A DNA stretch of 64,000 bases from Achromobacter sp. MFA1 R4 (GCF_900156745.1 NZ_LT707065.1:4402001-4466000), one strand, 5' to 3'. Positions 16,164 through 24,936 are shown, counted from the first letter of the stretch. Notes: generated by a model from the sequence alone, not told the origin. Numbers and translations are program-made.

Positions 16164-17134
16164 CGCCCGCCGCACAACCCCTGGTCAGCATCCGGAACCT
16201 GGAGGTCGCCTTCCAGGCGGGCGCCAAGACGGTGCAGGCGCTCAGCGGCGTCAGCCTGGACGTCGCGCGCGGCGAGGCCGTGGCGCTCATCGGCGAGTCC
16301 GGCTCCGGCAAGAGCGTCACGCTGCGCGCGCTGATGCGCCTGCATCCGCCACGCCGCACCCGCATGCGCGGCGAGATGATCGTCGACGGGCGCGACGTGC
16401 TGGGCATGAACGCGCGCGAGCTTGCCGCGATGCGCGGCCCGGTGGTGTCCATGGTCTTTCAGGAGCCCCTGCTGGCGCTGGACCCCGTCTACACGCTGGG
16501 CCGGCAGATCGAGGAAATGGTCCGGCGGCACACCGGCAAGAGCGCGGCCGAGGCGCGCGCGCGGGCGCTGTCGCTGTTCGAGCGCGTGCGCATTCCCAGT
16601 CCGGAACGGCGGCTGCAGGCCTATCCGCACGAAATGTCCGGCGGCATGCGGCAACGGGCGATGATCGCGCTGGCCTTGTCGTGTTCGCCCAAGGTGCTGC
16701 TGGCGGACGAACCCACGACGGCGCTGGACGCCACGGTGCAGATCCAGATCCTGCTGCTGTTGCGGGAACTGCAACGCGAGCTGGGGCTGTCCATCGTCTT
16801 CGTCACGCATGACATCGGCGCGGCGGCCGAGATCGCCGACCGCGTCGCCGTCATGTACGGCGGGCGCATCGTGGAGCAGGGCACGCTGGCGGACCTGCTG
16901 CGTGCGCCGCGCCATCCGTACACGCAGGCCCTGCTGCACGGCCGGGCGCACGGCGCCATGCAAAAGGGCCAACGCCTGCAGACCATTCCGGGGTCGCCGC
17001 CCGACCTGGCCGCCTTGCCGCCGGGTTGCGCCTTCGCGCCGCGCTGCAGCTATGCCGAGGCGCGCTGCCGGGAGGCCGTGCCCGGCATCGTGCCGGTCGC
17101 GCCGGGACATGAGGTGCGCTGTGTGAGGGTGTGA
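16160..17134 (+). CDS. ABC transporter ATP-binding protein, DppD/OppD-like
   Basis: A 324-residue ATPase. Walker A is GESGSGKSV, the signature is MSGGMRQR, Walker B is [15 protein letters not shown], and the H-loop is FVTHDI. It has the peptide-family C-terminal segment with PPGCAFAPRCSYAEARC. The MSGGMRQR form of the signature and the shorter length are typical of DppD/OppD partners. The start overlaps the previous stop by 4 bases. It is the last gene of the five-gene importer operon (11488-17134). Confidence 0.93.
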   Translation: MTPAAQPLVSIRNLEVAFQAGAKTVQALSGVSLDVARGEAVALIGESGSGKSVTLRALMRLHPPRRTRMRGEMIVDGRDVLGMNARELAAMRGPVVSMVFQEPLLALDPVYTLGRQIEEMVRRHTGKSAAEARARALSLFERVRIPSPERRLQAYPHEMSGGMRQRAMIALALSCSPKVLLADEPTTALDATVQIQILLLLRELQRELGLSIVFVTHDIGAAAEIADRVAVMYGGRIVEQGTLADLLRAPRHPYTQALLHGRAHGAMQKGQRLQTIPGSPPDLAALPPGCAFAPRCSYAEARCREAVPGIVPVAPGHEVRCVRV

Positions 17135-17244
17135 AACCGACGCCCTGGAATCTGTTTCAACCTGTCTCCAACGCGGCCCGTCCCCAATAACGGGTCCTGT
17201 ATCCTGGCCCATAATGCACCTCGTTGCCCAGAGCAGGACCCGTC

Positions 17245-18129
17245 ATGCCTCGCGTCACCCGCCGTATTGCCTTTCCCCTGGCCGCCCTTGCGGCGGCCGT
17301 CCTGGCCGGATGTTCCAGCCCCAAGCCCGTCTATGAGCGCGAGGACTTCGCGCAGAGCGACACCTACTCGCGCAGTTTCCCGGCCGCCAGCAGCGCGGCC
17401 TGCGACGCGGGGCGCCGAGCCCTGCTCAGCCAGGGATACAACATCGACAAGTACGAACCGAATCGCGTCACGGGCCACAAGAATTTCGAAGGCGAGGACG
17501 GGCAGCATACGCAGATCAGCTTCAACGTCGAGTGCGCGTCGGACGCCAGCTCGAACGAGCGCGCGACCGTTTTTGCGAATGCCGTGCAGGACCGCTATTC
17601 GATCAAGCGCACCGGCAATTCGGCCAGCGTCGGCGTGAGCGTCCTGGGCCAGGTGTCCATGCCGTTCGGCGGCAGCGACGACTCGTTGGTCAAGACCGCC
17701 AGCCAGACGGTGACGCGGCCCAAGTTCTATGACGGCTTCTTCCAGTTGCTGCAGCGTTTCCTGCCGGATGCGCAGGCCGCCGCCGCGCCGCACCAGCCCC
17801 CGCCCACTCGCGGCAAGACCGCCGCGCCTAAGCCGGCGCCCGCGCCGGCCGAACCCGTCGCGTCGCCGGATGCGCCCGCGGACACGCTGAATCCGGCGGC
17901 CGCGGACGGCGAGAAAGCCGCGCCTGCGGCGGCGCCGGCCCCGTCCATTGATGGCGCGGCAAAGGCCGGGTCGCCCGAGGCGGGGGCATCTCCGGCTGCA
18001 ACGCCTGCCGAGGGATCGTCAGCCGCGGGGGCGCCTGGTGCGGGAGCGCCTGCCGCAGGATCGCCTGCCGCCGGAGCGCCGGCCGCAGGATCGCCCGAAA
18101 ATCCGCCTGCCGCGCAGACGGCGAACTGA
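17245..18129 (+). CDS. DUF2242-like lipoprotein with Ala/Gly/Pro repeat tail
   Basis: A 294-residue lipoprotein. The signal ends in the lipobox LAGC (Cys at about residue 23), so it should be lipid-anchored. Residues about 35-170 form a compact domain containing ACDAGRRALLSQGYNID, as in DUF2242 proteins of Bordetella and Burkholderia relatives, whose role is unknown. From about residue 180 the protein becomes low-complexity. A tail of GSPAAGAP-like repeats (about 17970-18110) could be a flexible spacer to peptidoglycan or the outer membrane. Transcribed alone. The ATG at 17245 gives a basic n-region before the hydrophobic core; a TTG at 17224 is less likely. Confidence 0.8.
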   Translation: MPRVTRRIAFPLAALAAAVLAGCSSPKPVYEREDFAQSDTYSRSFPAASSAACDAGRRALLSQGYNIDKYEPNRVTGHKNFEGEDGQHTQISFNVECASDASSNERATVFANAVQDRYSIKRTGNSASVGVSVLGQVSMPFGGSDDSLVKTASQTVTRPKFYDGFFQLLQRFLPDAQAAAAPHQPPPTRGKTAAPKPAPAPAEPVASPDAPADTLNPAAADGEKAAPAAAPAPSIDGAAKAGSPEAGASPAATPAEGSSAAGAPGAGAPAAGSPAAGAPAAGSPENPPAAQTAN

Positions 18130-18250
18130 CTGGCGCGCGGGAAGCCTTTGGCCCGCGCCCGTCGCAGAACGCGCGCGGGTTTGCCGTAGCGCAAGCCGCC
18201 CGCGCCGGCCCGGCGCGCCGCCCTGGCCGCGGGCGGCGATAATGCCGGCC

Positions 18251-18676
18251 ATGACCTACCAACTTCTGAAAATGGCCCACGTCGCGGCCGCCGTGGCCTG
18301 GCTTGCGGGCTCGCTCTTCGTGTCCATGTTCCTCCTGACCTCGCAGCCGCAGTCCGGCGACGAGGCGCCCAAGGAGCGCAGGATGCTGCACGTCCTGCGC
18401 CGCTGGACGCTCTATGTCACCACCCCCGCCATGGTCATCACCTGGCTCATCGGCCTGCACCTGGCCATGACTTTCGGCTGGTTCGCCATGAACTGGATCT
18501 GGGTCAAAGTGGCTTTTGCGCTGAGCCTGTCGGCCTTGCTGGGCATGCAAAGCGCATCGCTGCGTCGCATGGCCGGCGGCAGCGACCGCCGCCCGCCCAT
18601 GTTGGACCTGCACGCGCCGTTCACCGTCCTGGCGGCCGCGGCCATCGTGACGCTGGTGGTGGTCAAGCCTTTCTAG
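18251..18676 (+). CDS. HemJ/CopD-like integral membrane protein
   Basis: A 141-residue protein with four membrane segments. The first includes KMAHVAAAVAWLAGSLFVSMFLL with a conserved histidine. The second begins TLYVTTPAMVITWLIGLHLAM. The third carries WIWVKVAFALSLSALLG. This pattern is close to the HemJ (protoporphyrinogen oxidase) / CopD superfamily, in which conserved His and Lys residues bind haem. The length equals HemJ proteins (about 140). Whether it makes protoporphyrin or belongs to a related uncharacterised group is not settled by the sequence. It stands alone between the lipoprotein and a minus-strand gene. Confidence 0.75.
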   Translation: MTYQLLKMAHVAAAVAWLAGSLFVSMFLLTSQPQSGDEAPKERRMLHVLRRWTLYVTTPAMVITWLIGLHLAMTFGWFAMNWIWVKVAFALSLSALLGMQSASLRRMAGGSDRRPPMLDLHAPFTVLAAAAIVTLVVVKPF

Positions 18677-18719
18677 CCTGCGGCGCAAGGCGCGGCGCGC
18701 GGCCGGCGGGCCGCGGGGA

Positions 18720-19742
18720 TCAGCGCAACTGCGCCTGCGGCATGGCGGCCAGGGATTGGGTCGCCAGCCGCTCCTGCTCGCGGGCCATGCGGTTGACGGC
18801 GTCCTGGTGCTGGTGAAAGCGGCGCAGGTCGTCGTCGCGGCCGAACATCAGCTCGGTCCGGTCCGCATACCAGAACTGCCGGTTGTCATCGAGCAGCGTG
18901 ATCATCAGGCCGAACTCGTGCAGGATCTGCGTCTCCAGGTCCCAGACGCGGGTGAGTTTTTCGGTGCTGGCCGCCCGGGAGTCCTGCAGCGCTTTCAGGA
19001 TCTTGGCCTTTTCGGAATCGGAAATCGACAGCGAGCGCACCAGCGCGGGCATGGCGTTCAACACCTCCAGGCTGCGCTGGCGGTAGCCAGGCACGAGTTT
19101 TTCCGCCTGTTCCAGGATGAGGCGGCTTTCAATCAGGCCCGAGTCGCGCGCCAGCCGGCTGGCGTCGAAGAGCCGCGGCAGGCCGATCTCCTTCAGTTCC
19201 TGCAGATAGGCGCGATGCTGCGCCAGCCGTTCGCCGGCCACGGTCTTCAGGGCCCGCTCCATTTCGCCGTAGGGACCAGAGGCCTTGGGCGCGGGGTCGA
19301 TGTCGGGCACGTCCTCGGGCGCGCCGCTGCCGCCGCCCGCCTGCAGGCGCAACGCGTCGATGGCTTTGCGGATTTCGGCATTGGCGATGTTGCGCTGCCG
19401 GTCCTGGTGATGGCGCTCGGCAAGGGGCGCGGCCACGGCGGCCAGCAGGAACACGCCCGTGCCCAGCACGATGCGCAGCCGGTTGCGCGGCGTGCGAAAG
19501 CGCTTCCAGAGAGAAAAGACGCCCAGGACGATGAGCAGGAAGACAGCCACCACGAGCGCGCTGCCCACGGCCAGCATGGCGACCTCCTGCAGGGTGCCGG
19601 GACGGCGGCTGTAGACCGTCCACGCCAGCATCCCGGAATACACCAGACAGGTGGCGGCTTTCAGGAGCCAGCCCGGTTCAGGCGGCTTCGCTGCCGGGGC
19701 CGCCGGGCCGGCGGTCGAGGCGGGCGCTTGCGGATGGGTCAT
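18720..19742 (-). CDS. hypothetical membrane protein with helical domain
   Basis: I do not recognise this 340-residue protein. Three hydrophobic segments are visible near the N-terminus (about residues 30-45, 55-75 and 90-105), the second followed by a basic stretch (WKRFRTPRNRLR). The remainder (about 115-340) is charged and predicted helical, with heptad-like patterns, and has no cysteine. It resembles the layout of a membrane-anchored coiled-coil protein facing the cytoplasm or periplasm. It ends close to the HemJ-like gene (convergent), and the next minus-strand gene lies just upstream, so the two minus-strand hypotheticals may form an operon. Confidence 0.75.
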   Translation of the reverse strand: MTHPQAPASTAGPAAPAAKPPEPGWLLKAATCLVYSGMLAWTVYSRRPGTLQEVAMLAVGSALVVAVFLLIVLGVFSLWKRFRTPRNRLRIVLGTGVFLLAAVAAPLAERHHQDRQRNIANAEIRKAIDALRLQAGGGSGAPEDVPDIDPAPKASGPYGEMERALKTVAGERLAQHRAYLQELKEIGLPRLFDASRLARDSGLIESRLILEQAEKLVPGYRQRSLEVLNAMPALVRSLSISDSEKAKILKALQDSRAASTEKLTRVWDLETQILHEFGLMITLLDDNRQFWYADRTELMFGRDDDLRRFHQHQDAVNRMAREQERLATQSLAAMPQAQLR

Positions 19743-19798
19743 GTCGCGCACGAAAACGGGATATGGCCCTTGGACTGTAAAGACTCGTTCCAGCCCCG

Positions 19799-20242
19799 TC
19801 AATCGGCGCCGGCGCGCCGCCAGGCGACCCATTCGCCCTCGCCCTCGAAGTGGCGCGGGCCGCGCGCGGCGGTGGCCAGGCCGGCCCGCAGGACTTCCAT
19901 GTCCAGCCCCGGCAGGTTGCGCAGCAGGGCGGGGGGCAGATGGTCGATGTCCAGCACGTCGGCGTCGAAATCCATCCGCATCAGTCCGCCGCCGTCGCTG
20001 GGCACGCGCACGAACCACAGGCTTTCCATGTAATCGCCGAACCAGGGGTCCGGATAGATCGCCTGCGTGAACAGGAATCCGAATTCGTGGATGTCGCTCC
20101 ACGGCCAGAACTCCTGCAGCCCCATGGCGCGCGCGAGCTCGCCCGACCGGGTGAGGCCGGCGTCATCGAACCGCACGGTTTCGCGCAAGGGATCCTCGGG
20201 CGCCGGCGGGCCGGCCAGCCATTTTCTGATGAATAACCACAT
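19799..20242 (-). CDS. hypothetical protein
   Basis: A 147-residue soluble protein rich in aromatic and acidic residues (EFWPWSDIHEFGFLF, YPDPWFGDYMESLWFV, DADVLDIDHLPPALLRNLPGLD). No signal peptide and no known catalytic motif. The pattern suggests a small alpha/beta protein. It lies upstream of the membrane protein gene on the same strand, with a 56-base gap, and diverges from PPK2 across a 185-base region in which I saw no clear regulatory site. Codon usage is normal for the window, so it is probably a real gene. Confidence 0.7.
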   Translation of the reverse strand: MWLFIRKWLAGPPAPEDPLRETVRFDDAGLTRSGELARAMGLQEFWPWSDIHEFGFLFTQAIYPDPWFGDYMESLWFVRVPSDGGGLMRMDFDADVLDIDHLPPALLRNLPGLDMEVLRAGLATAARGPRHFEGEGEWVAWRRAGAD

Positions 20243-20427
20243 GGCGGTGCGAACTGAGTGACGAAACGCGCAGTGTAATGGGGGCGGGTCGGTGCAAAAA
20301 TGTTACAACCATTGATCCCCATCAACGCCGCGCGCCCAGCGGCGCGTTAGGGTTGGAGTTTTGCCTGACGGGTCGCCGGCGACTGGCCGCCCCGGCCCGG
20401 CAATCATGCGCAGCAAGGACAGGATCA

Positions 20428-21687
20428 ATGACCGACAAGACATCTCAAGCCCCCGAACAAGACGCCGCCACCGCAGAAAAGCGCGCCGCCGGTACCGCGG
20501 GCGCAGCCAAGCGCACGGCGAGCGGCCGCCGCGCGCCCGCCAAGCGTTCCGCGGGGGGCGTGGCCGGGAGCCAAGCGGCCTTGAAGGCCGCGGCGGCGCC
20601 TGACGCCGCGCCCGAGGGGCAGTCCGCCGCCGGGACCGTCGCCGACGCCGGGACCGTCGCCAAGGCCGCCGCAGAACCCGTCGTCGAAATCCGCAAGCGC
20701 GTGGCCGCACGCCAGGACGCGGCGCGGCAGGAGACCGTGGCGGTGCTGGCCGACATTGCGGGCCGCTATCGGGTCGGCGAGCCCGGGCAGGCCCATGAGG
20801 CCCTGCGCAGCGTCATCGACGAGCTCTCTGCCGACGACGCGCAGGCCGTGCATCGCGCGCTGCTCGAGGCCAACAGGCAGGCGCCCCGCTCGCGCCGCAA
20901 TCCCGACGACGAACTGGCGGTGGACTGGCGCGAAGGCATCTACCCCTACCGCCACCGCATGCTGCGCCGCAATTACGAAAAGCAGAAGTACCAGCTGCAG
21001 GTCGAGCTGCTCAAGCTCCAGGCCTGGGTCAAGGCCACCGGCCAGCGCGTCGTGATCCTCTTTGAAGGCCGCGATGCGGCAGGCAAGGGCGGCACCATCA
21101 AGCGCATGATGGAACACCTGAATCCGCGCGGCGCGCGCGTGGTCGCGCTGGAAAAACCGTCCGACACCGAAAAGGGCCAATGGTATTTCCAGCGCTACGT
21201 ACAGCACCTGCCGACCGCCGGCGAGATCGTCATGTTCGACCGGTCCTGGTACAACCGCGCGGGCGTTGAACGCGTGATGGGCTTTTGCACGCAGGACGAA
21301 TACCTTGCGTTCCTGCGGCAGACGCCCGATTTCGAGCGCCACCTGGTCAGCAGCGGCATCATCCTGATCAAGCTGTGGTTTTCGGTCAGCCAGGAAGAGC
21401 AGCGCCGCCGCTTCATGCAGCGCAAGGTGCATCCGCTCAAGCAATGGAAACTGAGCCCCGTGGACCTGGCGTCGCTGGACAAGTGGGACGACTACACGCG
21501 CGCCAAGGAAGCCATGTTCGCGCATACCGACACCGCGGACGCGCCCTGGATCGTGGTCAAGTCCGACTGCAAGAAGCGCGCGCGGCTGAACGCCATGCGT
21601 TATGTGCTGAGCCGCGTGCCGTACGAAGGCAAGAGCGACGATCCGCAGATGGCGATCGATTCGTTGATCGTGGGGCGGGCGCTGTAG
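20428..21687 (+). CDS. ppk2: polyphosphate kinase 2 (PPK2 family)
   Basis: A 419-residue kinase that transfers phosphate between polyphosphate and nucleotides. The catalytic domain (about residues 165-410) has Walker A GRDAAGKGGTIK, the lid-module arginines and basic residues, and Walker B FDRSWYNRAGVERVMGF. It also has the PPK2 landmarks KVHPLKQWKLSPVDLASLDKWDDYTRAKE. The first 110 residues are an Ala/Lys-rich low-complexity tail (KRAAGTAGAAKRTASGRRAPAK), an extension also seen in some betaproteobacterial PPK2s. An AGGACAGGA site precedes the ATG at 20428. Single-domain architecture fits class I PPK2 (NDP to NTP). Confidence 0.93.
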   Translation: MTDKTSQAPEQDAATAEKRAAGTAGAAKRTASGRRAPAKRSAGGVAGSQAALKAAAAPDAAPEGQSAAGTVADAGTVAKAAAEPVVEIRKRVAARQDAARQETVAVLADIAGRYRVGEPGQAHEALRSVIDELSADDAQAVHRALLEANRQAPRSRRNPDDELAVDWREGIYPYRHRMLRRNYEKQKYQLQVELLKLQAWVKATGQRVVILFEGRDAAGKGGTIKRMMEHLNPRGARVVALEKPSDTEKGQWYFQRYVQHLPTAGEIVMFDRSWYNRAGVERVMGFCTQDEYLAFLRQTPDFERHLVSSGIILIKLWFSVSQEEQRRRFMQRKVHPLKQWKLSPVDLASLDKWDDYTRAKEAMFAHTDTADAPWIVVKSDCKKRARLNAMRYVLSRVPYEGKSDDPQMAIDSLIVGRAL

Positions 21688-21694
21688 CGGACCA

Positions 21695-21775
21695 GGCGAC
21701 CGCGCAATCAAGCGATCAAGCGGTCAATCGGTCAATCGGTCGGGCGATCAAGCGATCTGGCGGTGAGGCGCTCGG
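21695..21775. repeat. degenerate short tandem repeat after ppk2
   Basis: Between the PPK2 stop and the next gene lie about 80 bases of imperfect repeats built from GATCAAGCG and GGTCAATC words (for example ATCAAGCGATCAAGCGG, then GGTCAATCGGTCAATCGG). The tract is non-coding and looks like slipped-strand expansion. No function can be assigned. Confidence 0.55.
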
Positions 21776-21779
21776 GCGG

Positions 21780-22133
21780 TCACCCGCCCAGCGCCGCCAG
21801 ATTCAGCACATGGCTGCGTCCGATCCACACGGCGCAGTCGCGGTGGTCCCGCAGCGCATCGCCGGTGTTCGGATGCATGAACACGTCGAGCGCGCCGCGG
21901 TTCAGCGTGAGCCAGGTCGCGATCTCGGCCAGGTGTTCCGGCGCAAAGGCGATCTGGTAGCTCCACTGCGGATGCGGGCCCACGGGGCGCTCATGGAAGC
22001 GCCCCATTTCCATCTTGCCGCCGAATCTTGCGACCACCCGTTCGCGCAGCGCGAACGCGGCGTCGCGGGTGGCGGCGTCGAAGTACACATGGGCGTGCCA
22101 GCTGGCGACATCGGTCACGGGAATATCCATCAT
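21780..22133 (-). CDS. DOPA 4,5-dioxygenase family protein
   Basis: A 117-residue protein with the hallmarks of the small DOPA-dioxygenase family: WHAHVYFD near residue 12, GPHPQWSYQIAF in the middle and DVFMHPNTGDALRDH with metal-ligand-type histidines. Members open the ring of catecholic substrates using Fe(II), but many bacterial relatives have unknown substrates. It is followed by SUI1 and HslR genes on the same strand with short gaps (16 bases to SUI1), so it may be the last gene of that operon. Confidence 0.88.
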   Translation of the reverse strand: MMDIPVTDVASWHAHVYFDAATRDAAFALRERVVARFGGKMEMGRFHERPVGPHPQWSYQIAFAPEHLAEIATWLTLNRGALDVFMHPNTGDALRDHRDCAVWIGRSHVLNLAALGG

Positions 22134-22149
22134 CTCGGGTCGATCCGGT

Positions 22150-22512
22150 TCAGCCGCCCGCGCGCTTGGCGCGGTGGCCTTGTTTGGCGAGCGCGTCGAG
22201 GATGCGGTCGCAGTGGTCGCCCTGCACCTCGATCACGCCGTCCTTGACGGTGCCGCCCGAGCCGCAGGCGGTGCGTAGCTGCTTGCCCAGCGCGTTAAGC
22301 GCGTCGGGCGCCAGCGCCAGGCCGCGGACCAGCGTCACGCTCTTGCCGCCCCGGCCCTTGGTTTCGCGGGAAACGCGCGCCACGCCGTCGCCGGCGGGCG
22401 CCGCGCGCGCGGCCTGCTGGCACAGGCATTGTGCGATGGGCTGGCGGCACTGCGGGCACATGCGCCCGGACTCGGTGGAATAGACCAGGCCGCCGGCGGC
22501 GCTGCGCTTCAT
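22150..22512 (-). CDS. SUI1/YciH-family translation factor
   Basis: A 120-residue SUI1-domain protein, the bacterial relative of eukaryotic eIF1. The C-terminal two-thirds (about residues 50-115) carries VTLVRGLAL and GGTVKDGVIEVQGDHCDRILDAL, the usual SUI1/YciH signature. The N-terminal part has four cysteines in MCPQCRQPIAQCLC, arranged like a zinc ribbon, as found in several betaproteobacterial YciH proteins. YciH acts in fidelity of initiation in vitro. The start overlaps the HslR stop (TGATG at 22510-22514), so the two are coupled. Confidence 0.88.
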   Translation of the reverse strand: MKRSAAGGLVYSTESGRMCPQCRQPIAQCLCQQAARAAPAGDGVARVSRETKGRGGKSVTLVRGLALAPDALNALGKQLRTACGSGGTVKDGVIEVQGDHCDRILDALAKQGHRAKRAGG

Positions 22513-22895
22513 CAGCCTTCTCCACGCATCCGGTCGATGAGCCGGCGGTCCCGCTTGGTGGGGCGCCCGGCCTCGATGCCCAGCGCCGGCTCCGGCGCGA
22601 GGCGGCGCATTTCCGCGGCGCGCTCGCGCGCGGCGATGCTTTCCGGGGTTTCCTCATAGAGCTGGCGCGCGACCGGCGCGGGCCCGCGCACGCCGCTGAC
22701 GGCCACGACGCGCACCTGCACGGCGGGATCTTCCTTGCGCACCGCGACCACGTCGCCCGCGCCGACTTCGCGCGCGGGCTTGGCGGGCTGCCCGTTCACG
22801 AACACGCGGCCCTTGCCGATTTCCTGCGAGGCCAGGCTGCGCGTCTTGTAGAAGCGCGCCGCCCAAAGCCATTTGTCGAGCCGGATCTTGTCCAT
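22512..22895 (-). CDS. hslR: ribosome-associated heat shock protein Hsp15 (S4 domain)
   Basis: A 127-residue RNA-binding protein. The N-terminal S4 motif RLDKWLWAARFYKTRSLASQEIGKGRVFVNG is an excellent match to Hsp15, which rescues stalled 50S subunits carrying nascent chains. The C-terminal part (AERMRR-type basic tail ending TKRDRRLIDRMRGEG) matches the family. The ATG at 22895 is used; an in-frame ATG at 22925 would add ten residues not typical of Hsp15. It is the first gene of the small minus-strand group HslR-SUI1-DOPA dioxygenase. Confidence 0.9.
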   Translation of the reverse strand: MDKIRLDKWLWAARFYKTRSLASQEIGKGRVFVNGQPAKPAREVGAGDVVAVRKEDPAVQVRVVAVSGVRGPAPVARQLYEETPESIAARERAAEMRRLAPEPALGIEAGRPTKRDRRLIDRMRGEG

Positions 22896-22955
22896 CCTGC
22901 GATTTCCTGCGGTAAAGCTGTCCAAGCCGCCATGATAGCCCCGCGCTCGCGGCCC

Positions 22956-22983
22956 AAAAAAAACGGCGCCCCGAGGAGCGCCG
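22956..22983 (-). terminator. intrinsic terminator of the Bug/amidohydrolase operon
   Basis: On the minus strand a GC-rich stem-loop (22964-22983, arms about 8 bp with one G-T pair) is followed directly by eight T residues (the A-run at 22956-22963). It lies about 45 bases after the Bug gene stop. This is the clearest Rho-independent terminator in the window. Confidence 0.88.
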
Positions 22984-23027
22984 CAAACCGGCTACGCGGT
23001 GTCCGGGCCGTGCTGGCCCGGCAGTAC

Positions 23028-24017
23028 TCAATCCAGCTTCAGTCCGGCTTCCTTCACGACGCGCTGCCACTTTTCGATCTCGGCGCGGCGGAACGTGTCC
23101 AGTTCGGCGGGCGTGGAGCCGATGGGCTCGGCGCCGATGCCGGCCAGTTGTTCGGCGATGGCGGGGTCCTTCAGGACCTTGGCCAGCGCCTGCGACACCT
23201 GGTCCACGATGGCTGGCGGCGTGCCGGCCGGGGCGAACACCGCATTCCATTCGTAGGTTTCGTAGCCCGGCACGCCGGACTCGGCGATGGTGGGCAGGTC
23301 GGGGGCGGTCTTGGAGCGCTGCGTGCCGCCGACGGCCACGGCGCGCAGCTTGCCGTTCTTCACGTGCTGCCAGGCCGAGCCCATGCTGGCGAACATGACC
23401 GGGACCTGGCCCGACATCACGTCGATCATGGCCGGGCCGCCGCCCTTGTAGGCGACGTGCTGCAACTGGGTCTTGGCGAGCAGGTTGAACAGTTCGCCCG
23501 CCAGGTGCTGGGCGGAACCGGGGCCCGCGGAGGCGAAGTACACCGGCTCCTTGGCGCCGGGCTGGCCCAGCTTGATCAGGTCGGCCACGGTCTTCACTTC
23601 GTACGAGGGCGTGACGACCAGCACGTTGGGCACGCGCAGCAGCAGCGACACGGGCGCAAAGTCCGCCAGCGTGTCGAACTGCATCTTTTTGTGCAGGGCG
23701 GGGTTCTGGGCGTGGTTGGACGCATCCAGCATCAGCGTGTAGCCGTCGGGCTTGGCCTTGGCGACCACCGCGCCGCCGATCATGCCGCCCGCGCCGCCGC
23801 GGTTTTCAATGACGACGGGCTGGCCGAGTTCGGCCGCGAGCTTCGGGCCGATCAGGCGGGCCACCACGTCCACGGTGCCGCCGGGCGGATAGGTGACCAC
23901 CAGCGTCACCGCGCGCTCGGGGTAGGCGGCATGCGCGGCGCCGGCCGCGCCGGCCAGCAGGCCCGCCGCGGCGCACAGGGCGCTGCGGCGCGCCAGGCGT
24001 TTGAAGAGATGGGTCAT
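23028..24017 (-). CDS. Bug-family (TctC-like) periplasmic solute-binding protein
   Basis: A 329-residue binding protein of the tripartite tricarboxylate transporter (TTT) family, expanded in Bordetella and Achromobacter. Signal peptide about residues 1-29. Bug hallmarks: YPERAVTLVVTYPPGGTVDVVAR, RGGAGGMIG and the ligand-carboxylate pocket residues near GGGPAMIDVMSGQVPVMF. AAGGAGA lies 6 bases ahead of the ATG at 24017. Its start overlaps the amidohydrolase stop by 4 bases. No TctA/TctB membrane genes are nearby, which is usual for orphan Bug receptors. Probably binds the substrate of the coupled amidohydrolase. Confidence 0.93.
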   Translation of the reverse strand: MTHLFKRLARRSALCAAAGLLAGAAGAAHAAYPERAVTLVVTYPPGGTVDVVARLIGPKLAAELGQPVVIENRGGAGGMIGGAVVAKAKPDGYTLMLDASNHAQNPALHKKMQFDTLADFAPVSLLLRVPNVLVVTPSYEVKTVADLIKLGQPGAKEPVYFASAGPGSAQHLAGELFNLLAKTQLQHVAYKGGGPAMIDVMSGQVPVMFASMGSAWQHVKNGKLRAVAVGGTQRSKTAPDLPTIAESGVPGYETYEWNAVFAPAGTPPAIVDQVSQALAKVLKDPAIAEQLAGIGAEPIGSTPAELDTFRRAEIEKWQRVVKEAGLKLD

Positions 24018-24868
24018 GGTGTGTCTCCTTGGAATTGGAATAGCCGCAACGGCGTGTCGGCAAGCACGGCGCGTCGTTGCGCGGGGTCGTCGATCCAGGC
24101 GTCCAGCCACTGCGTGGCCGCGGGGTAGGACGCGAGGTGGCGATGTTCGGTGTGGGGCCAGTCGCTGCCCCACATCAGTCTTTCGGGGGTGTAGGCGTCC
24201 AGGAGTTGCTGCGTGGCAAGCCGGCCCGACGCGGCGCAGGCCGGGGCCGTCCAGTTGCGGTAAGGCGCCGACAGCTTGACCCAGACGCGGCCGCTGTCCG
24301 CCTGTTTGAGCAGGTACTGGAAGCCCGCGTCCAGGACGCCGAGCGCCGGATCCGGGCGCCCGAAATGGTCCACCACGATGCGGCAGCCGGCCGCCAGCAG
24401 GGCGGGCAGCACGCCGTCCAGGCGCGCCGCCTGCAGGTGCACTTCCACATGCCAGCCCAGCGCGTTGACGCGGGCGAGCAGCGTCTGCCAGGCCGGCGTC
24501 TGCAGGGCGGGAAGCTCAAGACCGATGAGATTCAGGCGGATGCCGACCACCCCGGCCTCGGACAGGGACTGCAATTCGGATTCGGCAACGTCCGGCGCCA
24601 CCACGGCCACGCCGCGCAGGCGGGCGGGACAGGCGCGCAGCGCCTCGGTCAGGTGGCGGTTGTCGGTGCCCAGGAAGCTGGGCTGGACCAGCACGCCATG
24701 GGTCAGGCCGTGCGTATCCAGCAGGTCCAGGTATTCGGCCAGCGTCGCGTCGTAGTCCGGCGTGTGGCGGCGCGCGTCGGCAAGCGCCAGTCCCTGGTGA
24801 AAGACGTGCGCGTGGGTATCGACGGCGCCTGCAATGGGCGAGGGCAAATCGGTCTCCTCGTTATGCAT
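24014..24868 (-). CDS. amidohydrolase, 2-pyrone-4,6-dicarboxylate lactonase-like
   Basis: A 284-residue TIM-barrel hydrolase of amidohydrolase family 2. The VDTHAHVFH motif (residues 16-24) supplies the first histidines. VDHFGRPDP is the core strand, and MWGSDWPHTEH near residue 237 supplies the late catalytic aspartate. This set is characteristic of LigI-type 2-pyrone-4,6-dicarboxylate hydrolases and related lactonases, which often need no metal. The gene is first in an operon with the Bug receptor and diverges from a LysR gene across a 109-base region. A dicarboxylate-type lactone is a reasonable guess for both proteins, but the ligand is not proven. Confidence 0.88.
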   Translation of the reverse strand: MHNEETDLPSPIAGAVDTHAHVFHQGLALADARRHTPDYDATLAEYLDLLDTHGLTHGVLVQPSFLGTDNRHLTEALRACPARLRGVAVVAPDVAESELQSLSEAGVVGIRLNLIGLELPALQTPAWQTLLARVNALGWHVEVHLQAARLDGVLPALLAAGCRIVVDHFGRPDPALGVLDAGFQYLLKQADSGRVWVKLSAPYRNWTAPACAASGRLATQQLLDAYTPERLMWGSDWPHTEHRHLASYPAATQWLDAWIDDPAQRRAVLADTPLRLFQFQGDTP

Positions 24869-24936
24869 GCCGGATCAGAACCGGCGATGCACGTTGTCAT
24901 GCTCTTTTGTCGGCATTCTAGGAAGTCGATGTATAG

